From Neobacillus sp. Marseille-Q6967 (GTDB lineage: Bacteria; Bacillota; Bacilli; Bacillales; Cytobacillaceae), in assembly GCF_946151075.1 (NCBI RefSeq), contig NZ_CAMGZB010000001.1, positions 1 to 64,000 of the forward strand: a stretch of 64,000 bases of DNA, read 5' to 3'. Each line of letters opens with the position of its first letter. Positions within the stretch are counted from its first letter, which is position 1. Positions 45,081 through 52,414 of this stretch are shown piece by piece. The notes beneath the pieces were generated by a model. The model saw only the letters and a program-made list of their open reading frames with translations. It searched no databases and was not told where the DNA came from. The translations under genes and the position numbers were made by a program.

Positions 45081-45137
45081 GAAAAACACCCTCCTAAGAA
45101 TCATATTGTATAAATACGATTCAGGGGGTGTTTTTTC
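45081..45137 (-). promoter_or_regulatory. Inverted repeat masking the orfA ribosome binding site in read-through RNA
   Basis: The arms GAAAAACACCCTCCT...GAATC (45081-45102) and GATTCAGGGGGTGTTTTTTC (45118-45137) are complementary with one bulge. RNA reading in from outside would pair its CACCCCCT-type arm with AGGAGGGTG of orfA. A promoter inside the loop region would start past the outer arm and leave the site free. This is the known protection of transposase genes from external transcription, inferred here. Confidence 0.6.
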
Positions 45138-45147
45138 CTTGTCTCAT

Positions 45148-45690
45148 TTATCTGGGTCTCTCCAAGTATTGGGCCGGTTTTTTTATTGATAAAAATGGTA
45201 GATATTTCTTCCCTGTTCCTTTGCTTGGTTGATTCTCTTTAACTCCCTTTCTTTTTAGCCGACGGTCGGTGATATCACGAACGATAGCTAAAAAATGTGT
45301 ACATGCCTCATGCTGATTAAACACAGGTGTAATAGTGGATTCCCAATAAATTATTTGATTTGGTGAATATTTATAGTTTTCTAAATTTGCCCAAGATGGA
45401 GGTACAATCAATTGATCTTCGTAAGTAATCGGTTCCTTTTTCCTCATTGCATCTTTATACTTACTTTTTATTAATTCATATGCTTTTTGTGGCAGAACCT
45501 CATTTAGTGGTTTACCAAAGGACTCATCAGTTAAACCACAAAGGTCTTTTGCAGGTCTATTTGCAAGTACATAACTAAAGTTCTCAGCACTATCCACTTT
45601 TGTTAGAAACACCAAATCTCTCATATTATTAAACAACTCAAAAAACAGGTCGATCCTATTTAATATTTCTAAGTTTGATTTATCAGTCAT
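45148..45690 (-). CDS. Stand-alone PAS domain protein
   Basis: The 180-residue soluble protein has a single PAS domain (about 12-145): FFELFNNMRDLVFLTKVDSA, then NRPAKDLCGLTDESFGKP and a PAC-like WESTITPVFNQHEACTHFLAIVRDITDRR. No output domain follows. It is 32 bp downstream of the GGDEF-EAL gene on the same strand, so it may be a separate sensor or adaptor. Its 3' end has been brought next to the IS: the last codons (45148-45164) lie within the IS end. Confidence 0.78.
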   Translation of the reverse strand: MTDKSNLEILNRIDLFFELFNNMRDLVFLTKVDSAENFSYVLANRPAKDLCGLTDESFGKPLNEVLPQKAYELIKSKYKDAMRKKEPITYEDQLIVPPSWANLENYKYSPNQIIYWESTITPVFNQHEACTHFLAIVRDITDRRLKRKGVKENQPSKGTGKKYLPFLSIKKPAQYLERPR

Positions 45691-45721
45691 TACCTAAACT
45701 CCTTTACTACTTGCTACGTTA

Positions 45722-47857
45722 TTATAAAGTAATCTTCAAATAATCTAGCTCTAACGACAACCAATTCTTTTCTTTTTCGGTTAAGTTAAATTCAAAACCA
45801 TATTGGTACCGGTTATTATCCAATTGATCAATCCATAGAATACTGCCTTCTACATGCAATGGTCTCGTTAACATTTCTGTTTCAATCCTTAGTTTTAATT
45901 TTTTTATAGCTGGTAATGGATGTACCGTAGAAAAACGTAATCCGCCTAAGCCGATATTTTCGATAATTACCTCGGAATCTTTTATATTAATGCTAGTTCC
46001 ATTCATTTCGGATATGTCCATCTTAGAATAAATCGGTGCAGGTAAATCAATTCTAGTAGATTCGCTTATGACCAGTTCTTCTTTTTTCCCCAATCCGTCC
46101 TGTATAAGAATTCTTTCCTTAGAAATTAGGTGGTTAAAGACTTCTACGTCTACCGGTTTGCTAAACAGATACCCTTGAATAAAGTCACATTGATGCTTTA
46201 GTAAAAAAGCTAATTGTTCCTCTGTTTCTACTCCTTCGGCAACAACTTTCATGTTAAGATCACGTGCTAAATAAAGAAGGGACTTAACAATTGCTTCATC
46301 GTCCGGACATGAACGTATACCTTTAATAAAAGAGCGGTCAATTTTTAAATAATTCACTTTAAACTTCTTCAAATAACTAATTGAAGAGAAACCTGTTCCA
46401 AAATCATCCAAAGATATCGCTATACCTAAATCTTTAAAAACTTTAATGGCACTTAAGGACATTTCTTCATTTTGGATAATAGAAGACTCGGTTATTTCAA
46501 ACTCAAGCCATTGGGGTTCTACATCTGTTTCTTTAAGGATGGTTAATAACTTGGTAACAAGATCATCCTTTAAAAAGCGCTTAGCACTTACGTTTACGGA
46601 AACCGGAACTACTTTTTTTCCTTCTTCCTTCCATTGTCTAATTTGATTACAGACTTCAGCAATAACCCAGTCACCCAGCTCAATAATTAAATTAGTCTCT
46701 TCCGCTAGAGGAATAAAATCATTTGGATAAAGGATTCCCCAGTCGGGGTGTCTCCACCTAATAAGGGCTTCTGCTCCGACTATTTCCCATGTTTTTGGGT
46801 CAACTCTAGGCTGGTAATGAAGGATGAATTGTTCCTCCTGAATCGCTGTCCTTAAGTCATTCTCTAGCGCGAATAGTTTAAATGACTCCATATTCATAGA
46901 TGGACTGTAGAGCTGATAGTTATTTTTCCCTGCCCCTTTTGCCCGGTATAATGCCACATCAGTATTTGCAAGTAATTTATTGGCTGTTCGTCCATCTTGT
47001 GGAAAAAATCCTATACCTATGCTTGTGGTAATATGTAATTGATAATCATTAACAGTAAACTGCCTTGAAATGTCATTCATTATTTGTGATGCAATGTTAA
47101 TCGTTTCAGTGGGATCGCTAAGATTGTTTAGGATAATGGCAAATTCATCGCCGCCAAGTCTCGCCAAGTGATCATCCGTTCTAAGATGTTGTGTTAACCT
47201 TTTCGATACCTTCTTGAGAAGGTCATCCCCGACAGAATGTCCTAACGTATCATTTACAAACTTAAAGCGATCTAAATCTAAATAAATCAAGGCAAATTTT
47301 TCATCTTTGGCTTGTTTTGCAGTTATCAATTTTTCCATTTCCCCTTCAAACTTTCGTCTGTTTGGCAGCCCGGTTAAATAATCATAATAGGCAAGATAAT
47401 TTAGCTCAGTAATGTCCTTCGCAATCCCATAAACCCCAACAACCTCTTCATTTGAAAACATTGGAATATTTGTAACTTGCAAATCCACGAAATGCCCATC
47501 TTTATGGACAGCAATACATGTGTATTTTTGAATTTTACCAGCAACGGCTTGTTTAAAATGCTTTAAAACTTTTTTAAGATTTTCTTCTTTTATTACTTTT
47601 TGGAAAGGTCCATGAATTTCACTAGATGTGTATCCTAATACAGTTTTAATATTACTATTACAACTCAAAATATTTCCTTTTATATCCATTGCAAAAATAG
47701 TATCTGGATGATTTTCAATAAGCGACAAAAAGGAAGTTCCCTCAAAAGCAACAGAGTTTTTAATTTCTTTCTTTGGAATAAACCCTTTTCTAAAAAACTG
47801 ACTGGTTGTATCTTTTGCTATTTTCAATATGGCCACTTTATAATCCCCCACATTCAT
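45722..47857 (-). CDS. PAS-GGDEF-EAL protein with C-terminal PilZ-like domain
   Basis: The 711-residue cytoplasmic protein should make and/or degrade cyclic-di-GMP. A PAS domain spans about 38-150. The GGDEF domain (about 155-315) has the intact LGGDEF motif and an I-site RTDD five residues upstream. The EAL domain (about 335-580) has AEALIRW, EITES, DDFGTGF, KIDRSF and VVAEGVET, so key catalytic residues are present. The C-terminal 100 residues resemble PilZ (ENIGLGGL) but lack an obvious RxxxR. It overlaps the Spo0E-like gene by 20 bp. Confidence 0.88.
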   Translation of the reverse strand: MNVGDYKVAILKIAKDTTSQFFRKGFIPKKEIKNSVAFEGTSFLSLIENHPDTIFAMDIKGNILSCNSNIKTVLGYTSSEIHGPFQKVIKEENLKKVLKHFKQAVAGKIQKYTCIAVHKDGHFVDLQVTNIPMFSNEEVVGVYGIAKDITELNYLAYYDYLTGLPNRRKFEGEMEKLITAKQAKDEKFALIYLDLDRFKFVNDTLGHSVGDDLLKKVSKRLTQHLRTDDHLARLGGDEFAIILNNLSDPTETINIASQIMNDISRQFTVNDYQLHITTSIGIGFFPQDGRTANKLLANTDVALYRAKGAGKNNYQLYSPSMNMESFKLFALENDLRTAIQEEQFILHYQPRVDPKTWEIVGAEALIRWRHPDWGILYPNDFIPLAEETNLIIELGDWVIAEVCNQIRQWKEEGKKVVPVSVNVSAKRFLKDDLVTKLLTILKETDVEPQWLEFEITESSIIQNEEMSLSAIKVFKDLGIAISLDDFGTGFSSISYLKKFKVNYLKIDRSFIKGIRSCPDDEAIVKSLLYLARDLNMKVVAEGVETEEQLAFLLKHQCDFIQGYLFSKPVDVEVFNHLISKERILIQDGLGKKEELVISESTRIDLPAPIYSKMDISEMNGTSINIKDSEVIIENIGLGGLRFSTVHPLPAIKKLKLRIETEMLTRPLHVEGSILWIDQLDNNRYQYGFEFNLTEKEKNWLSLELDYLKITL

Positions 47858-48041
47858 GATAAGTTATTGAAGCTGTTTCTTGGACTTGCCGATCAAATAA
47901 CTGTATTTGATAAATCAATACATCTAATTCCTGACTGCATTTTAATACCCTTCTATCGTTCAAACCATTTTTTTCGATCAAAATTAATAGTTTTTTCCTT
48001 TTCTTTCTAATCTGTTTATGTATAGATAAGGCGTTGTCCAT
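47838..48041 (-). CDS. Spo0E-like aspartyl-phosphate phosphatase
   Basis: This 67-residue two-helix protein contains the family motif SQELDVLI (about residues 36-43), in which the aspartate and neighbours dephosphorylate Spo0A~P. Basic N-terminal residues (HKQIRKKRKK) are typical. GGAGGGGG precedes the ATG. It overlaps the PAS-GGDEF-EAL gene by 20 bp, so the two are likely co-translated. The target is inferred from the family. Confidence 0.82.
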   Translation of the reverse strand: MDNALSIHKQIRKKRKKLLILIEKNGLNDRRVLKCSQELDVLIYQIQLFDRQVQETASITYHECGGL

Positions 48042-48132
48042 TTTCCCCCTCCATTTTTACCTTCCGTGTATTATTCTTATTTCCCATTATGGTCTAGCAG
48101 GGAGTAATACGGTATCCCCTGACATTCCTATC

Positions 48133-48149
48133 TTGTTAATTCTTAACAA
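48133..48149. promoter_or_regulatory. Palindrome downstream of cheR, upstream of the Spo0E-like gene
   Basis: TTGTTAATTCTTAACAA has perfect seven-base arms around three bases. It lies downstream of the Spo0E-like start region in the 215-bp gap that should hold the second promoter of the island... its binding factor is unknown. Confidence 0.4.
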
Positions 48150-48226
48150 ATAAGGAACCACTTCCTATATCACTTAGTACCAGCAGCAGTATAGGAATAC
48201 TTTTTATAGTCCTTTTTGAAAATAAA

Positions 48227-48247
48227 AAAAGGCCAATTTGGCCTTTT
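48227..48247 (-). terminator. Terminator after cheR
   Basis: AAAAGGCCAAATTGGCCTTTT on the minus strand is a symmetric hairpin followed by TTTATTTT. It lies ten bases after the cheR stop and splits the island into two transcription units. Confidence 0.8.
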
Positions 48248-48256
48248 AAACATAAA

Positions 48257-49099
48257 TCAGTTTACTTTTTTATATAACTTCTCACTTTGGCTGATTGCTT
48301 CATAGCAATCGGCCTTCTGTGTATATTTGATGGTTTCTTTATCACCCAATCCTAGAATCCCAAACATACATAAACTTTCATAAAAGAGACTGTGGACCTT
48401 CTCCTGTAATGCTTTATTAAAATAAATTAATACATTTCGGCATAAGATGACCTGGAATTCATTAAAAGATCGATCTGTCACTAAATTATGCTGAGCAAAG
48501 ACGACATTTTTCGAAAGGAAGGAATTGAACTTTACTCCGTTATTCGTAACACTATAATAATCTGAAAATGCTTTCCTGCCGCCGGCGGCAAGATAATTAT
48601 TCGTGTATTTCCTCATATTTCCCAATGGAAATAGTCCTGCTTTTGCTATCTTTAAGACATCGGCATTCATATCCGTTGCGTAGATCTTCGTCTTTTCATA
48701 TAAACCTTCTTCATGAAGCAGCATCGCCATTGAGTATACTTCTTCACCGGTTGAACAACCAGCATGCCATATTCTAATAGAAGGGTAGGTCCTTAACAAT
48801 GGTACAATGTTTTCCCTAAAACTTAAAAAAAATGATGGATCTCGGAACATTTCTGTTACATTAATTGAAAAATCTGCTATTAACCTTTTTAAACATGCGG
48901 GATCATGTAAAATCTTTTCTAACAACCCTGTAATGCTTGATAATCTTTCGGAATGGACTCTGTGCCAGATTCTCCTTCGTAACGAATTAAAGGCATAGTT
49001 TCTAAAATCATATCCACACCAAGCGTATAAGCCTTGTAATAATAATTCAATTTCAAACTTCTCAAGGTCCTCAATAGAATCTTCTTGATATATAGTCAT
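48257..49099 (-). CDS. CheR-family protein methyltransferase
   Basis: The 280-residue protein has the helical CheR N-domain (about 5-75) with RRRIWHRV. The SAM-binding domain follows with IWHAGCSTGEEVYSMA, IYATDMNADVLKIAKAG and VILCRNVLIYFNKALQ, all characteristic. No CheB or chemoreceptor is adjacent; instead it is 25 bp downstream of a hybrid histidine kinase. I chose the ATG at 49099 because GAGGGG overlaps the alternative start. Confidence 0.9.
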   Translation of the reverse strand: MTIYQEDSIEDLEKFEIELLLQGLYAWCGYDFRNYAFNSLRRRIWHRVHSERLSSITGLLEKILHDPACLKRLIADFSINVTEMFRDPSFFLSFRENIVPLLRTYPSIRIWHAGCSTGEEVYSMAMLLHEEGLYEKTKIYATDMNADVLKIAKAGLFPLGNMRKYTNNYLAAGGRKAFSDYYSVTNNGVKFNSFLSKNVVFAQHNLVTDRSFNEFQVILCRNVLIYFNKALQEKVHSLFYESLCMFGILGLGDKETIKYTQKADCYEAISQSEKLYKKVN

Positions 49100-49123
49100 A
49101 AAACCCCTCAATTTAAAGTTGTA

Positions 49124-52100
49124 TCATTTTATTGCCTTTTGATATAACCACACTTGAATCAAAGAAATCAATTGATCAGGATCAAATGGTTTTACAATAT
49201 AATCAGAGGCCCCTGCCTCTAGACATTTTTCCCGGTCTTCCTTCATCGCTTTTGCGGTCAATGCAATAATCGGTAAGGTATCGAAATGTCTAAGCTCTCT
49301 TATTCCCCGAATAGCATCATAGCCATCCATCTCCGGCATCATGATATCCATAAGAATCAAGTCAAAATCGATATTTTTTTCTAAGACTTCAAGACATTCT
49401 CTTCCGTTCTCCGCAAAAGTTATCTCCATATTATATTGCTCTAATAAACTCATTAATGCATATACATTACGGACATCGTCATCGACTAGTAGTACCCTTT
49501 TTCCTTCTAACCCAGCTTGTGCAGCAGTTTGAACTTGTTCCACCTCACTATTAATTAGCATTTCATCTTTGTTTGGCTTTATAAACAATTCAAGTTCGTC
49601 TATTAGCCGTTGAGGAGAATGCGCATCCTTAATAATAATCGTATGAGCATATTTTTTAAGGAAGAGTTCTTCTCTTATGGTTAAATCACGTCCTGTATAA
49701 ATAAACACGTATAAATTTTCGCTTGTTTTGTTTATTTTCTCTAACAAGTCGAATCCATTTGTATCACCCAAGCCTAAATCAAGAATCATACAATCAAACT
49801 TATTCACTTTTAACTCTTCTATAGCTTCCTTGCCTGAAGAAACAGCTTTTATAATCACATCCTTCTCACCAATCAATTCCATTAAACTATTGCGTTGTCT
49901 TAAATCATCATCAACAATTAGTAATCTCTTAATGTTACCATTGGGTTCAATAATTAAGTTTGGTTTCGACTTTGACGGAAAAGAAAGACTTGATAAACCC
50001 TCTGTTTGATTTTCAACTATTTCTTTTGTACTGGCTGTCTCTTTTATGGTTAGGGTGTATTCCTGATTTTCAGGCATTACTTCCCCTTCAAAATTAGCAA
50101 CATAGAAGGAAAATTTACTTCCTTTTCCTTCTTCACTTTCTACAACAATCTTGCCTTTTAATAACGAGGCGATTTCCCGGCAAATCGATAACCCTAAACC
50201 AGTCCCACCGTATTTCCTGTTAGTGGTTCCATCTGCTTGTTGGAACGCTTCGAAAATAAGCTCCTGCTTCTCTTTAGGAATCCCAATACCTGTATCGATA
50301 ATCGCAAAGGAGAACATTGATTGAGAATCCCATGAAATTTCAAGTGTAACCTCTCCATGATGGGTGAACTTGAATGCGTTTGACAATAGGTTTTTCAAAA
50401 CCTGCTGCAGCCTTTGTTCATCACTATAGATCGAGCTTGGCAGATGATCTTTTAGCACAATGTTAAAACCAATCTTTTTTTCATTGGCTATTGGTCTAAA
50501 CCTGCTTTCTGCAAATTCTACTAATTCGCTAATGAGGACCTTATTTGGATTTACTAGCATCTTTCCTGATTCAATTTTAGCCAAGTCTAATATATCATTG
50601 ATAGTCATTAATAAATCATTCCCAGAGGAATAGATAGTTTTTGAATACTTAACTTGTTTATCTGACAGATTTCCTTCGGCATTATCCGCCAATAATTTTG
50701 ATAGAATTAATAAACTATTCAGCGGTGTCCGAAGTTCGTGTGACATATTGGCTAAAAACTCTGATTTATATTTGGAGCTTAAAGCAAGCTGTTTTGCTTT
50801 TTCCTCCAGTTCTGCACGTGCTTTTTCAACCTCTTTATTGGTTATCTCGAACATTTCATTCTGTTGTTCGAGAATTTCTGCTTTTTCTTTTAATTCAAGA
50901 TTGGTCTGCTCCAATTCTTCCTGTTGAACCTGAAGAATATGCTCTGACTCCCTAAGCGCTTGAGTTTGTTCTTCCAATTCCTCATTTGTTACTCTAAGTT
51001 CTTCTTGTTGGGATTGTAACTCTTCAGACTGGGCCTGGACTTCTTCCATTAACACTTGTGTTTCTTCTAATAAATTTGCTAATCTTATTCTTCCCATCAA
51101 ACTCTCTAGAATAATTCCTAGACTGCTAATCGTTTCCTCTAAAAAAATTTGCTGGTTTAGACTAAATGGTTTAAAAGATGCTAACTCAATAACACCTTTT
51201 ACGTCATCTTCAAAAATGACAGGTATAACATAAATATTCACTGGTGCTGCTTCAACCAATCCAGAGGTTACACGTAGATAATCAGACGGAACATCAGTAA
51301 GGATAATCGCAGATTTTTCAAGTACTACTTGTCCCATAAGTCCTTCTCCGACTTGAAAAATCTCTGGATAGATCCCCTTTTCTTGAGTAGCATAGGATGA
51401 AAGCAACTTAAAGTTTGACTGATCATCCGGTAGATCACCATCTTTACAATAAAAAACGGCATGGGACGAATTCATTAATGGTACAACTTTAGAAAGAAAG
51501 GTCTGTGACAAAGCCGCTAAATCTTGGATACCACTTAGACTCGTTGTGATGTCAGCAATATTTGATTTAATCCAAGTTAATCCTTGTTCCTTCTCCCTCT
51601 GGTGTTCAAGTGACTGTGTCATTTGATTAAAGGAACTGCCTATCTCATCAATTTCATCATTTGATAAGACTTGAACCTTGGTGCTTAAATCAGTACTTCC
51701 ACTGGCAACTTTTTTCATCACATTAGAAACTTTACTAAGTCTAATGGCAATGGACCAAACAGTCCGATACATATACATGGTCACGATAATAGCAAATAGT
51801 AAAGAAATGAGACTAGTAATCCAAATTTGTAGTTCAAATTCTTGGGATGTACTTGTAAAAGAAGTTTTCATGTTGTTTTCAAAGTGATTTGACAGGTCTG
51901 AAATGACTTTAAAAAACTCATTGTGTATTAAATCAGCATTGGAATTGATTAATTCTAGCGCTTCAGCTCTTTTACCTTGGGATACAAGCTCTGTTACTTG
52001 TTCTCTATAGTCATTGAATTTTTGATTTGTTTCTCTTAAATTCTCGACCATTACTTTTTGTTCTTCTGTATTCACCATTGATTCAAGTAAAATAATATTT

Positions 52101-52372
52101 TCACTAACTGTTTTACTTTCTTTTTGTAAGCTATTTAATTCCCTCTGAACGATGTCTTGATCATTAAAAATGACTATATTTCTTAAACTAATTGCTTCGT
52201 TTTTTACCTCTGTTTGAATTCGCTCAGCAAGAAGGGATAATTGGTAGTTTTTCTCAGTAGAGACACTTAATTCCCTTAAATTTGCAATCTGAAAAAAGCC
52301 GACCGCGATGAGTAATAATATAAGTATAGGTATAGTACTTAGTCCTAAAAGTAATTTCGTTTTAATTTTCAT
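49124..52372 (-). CDS. Hybrid histidine kinase with two receiver domains
   Basis: The 1082-residue membrane protein has helices at about 7-28 and 180-200 flanking an extracytoplasmic four-helix sensor domain. A HAMP domain (about 205-260), a GAF domain (about 280-425) and a long Glu/Gln-rich coiled coil (about 435-545) follow. The kinase core has FLANMSHELRTPLNS (phospho-His near 558), N-box LLSNAFKF and GTGLGLSI. Two receiver domains follow (about 810-925, 945-1075) with phospho-acceptors in ILDLGLGD and LILMDIMMPEMDG. It is between the response regulator and cheR. Confidence 0.92.
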   Translation of the reverse strand: MKIKTKLLLGLSTIPILILLLIAVGFFQIANLRELSVSTEKNYQLSLLAERIQTEVKNEAISLRNIVIFNDQDIVQRELNSLQKESKTVSENIILLESMVNTEEQKVMVENLRETNQKFNDYREQVTELVSQGKRAEALELINSNADLIHNEFFKVISDLSNHFENNMKTSFTSTSQEFELQIWITSLISLLFAIIVTMYMYRTVWSIAIRLSKVSNVMKKVASGSTDLSTKVQVLSNDEIDEIGSSFNQMTQSLEHQREKEQGLTWIKSNIADITTSLSGIQDLAALSQTFLSKVVPLMNSSHAVFYCKDGDLPDDQSNFKLLSSYATQEKGIYPEIFQVGEGLMGQVVLEKSAIILTDVPSDYLRVTSGLVEAAPVNIYVIPVIFEDDVKGVIELASFKPFSLNQQIFLEETISSLGIILESLMGRIRLANLLEETQVLMEEVQAQSEELQSQQEELRVTNEELEEQTQALRESEHILQVQQEELEQTNLELKEKAEILEQQNEMFEITNKEVEKARAELEEKAKQLALSSKYKSEFLANMSHELRTPLNSLLILSKLLADNAEGNLSDKQVKYSKTIYSSGNDLLMTINDILDLAKIESGKMLVNPNKVLISELVEFAESRFRPIANEKKIGFNIVLKDHLPSSIYSDEQRLQQVLKNLLSNAFKFTHHGEVTLEISWDSQSMFSFAIIDTGIGIPKEKQELIFEAFQQADGTTNRKYGGTGLGLSICREIASLLKGKIVVESEEGKGSKFSFYVANFEGEVMPENQEYTLTIKETASTKEIVENQTEGLSSLSFPSKSKPNLIIEPNGNIKRLLIVDDDLRQRNSLMELIGEKDVIIKAVSSGKEAIEELKVNKFDCMILDLGLGDTNGFDLLEKINKTSENLYVFIYTGRDLTIREELFLKKYAHTIIIKDAHSPQRLIDELELFIKPNKDEMLINSEVEQVQTAAQAGLEGKRVLLVDDDVRNVYALMSLLEQYNMEITFAENGRECLEVLEKNIDFDLILMDIMMPEMDGYDAIRGIRELRHFDTLPIIALTAKAMKEDREKCLEAGASDYIVKPFDPDQLISLIQVWLYQKAIK

Positions 52373-52414
52373 ATTGAACTCCTTTGTTACAATTTCAGAC
52401 TAAATAGAGTAAGA

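Larger units (their letters stand above)
43880..45164 (-). mobile_element. Complete IS3-family insertion sequence
   Basis: The element is 1285 bp, bounded by imperfect terminal inverted repeats of about 40 bp (TGAACTGACCC... and TGGAGAGACCC... read inward, sharing AAATGAGAC and GAAAAAACACC). The ends are TG...CA. A 3-bp AGT duplication flanks it (43877-43879 and 45165-45167). It carries overlapping orfA and orfB on the minus strand, with a frameshift signal. All catalytic residues are intact, so the copy may be active. Confidence 0.93.
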
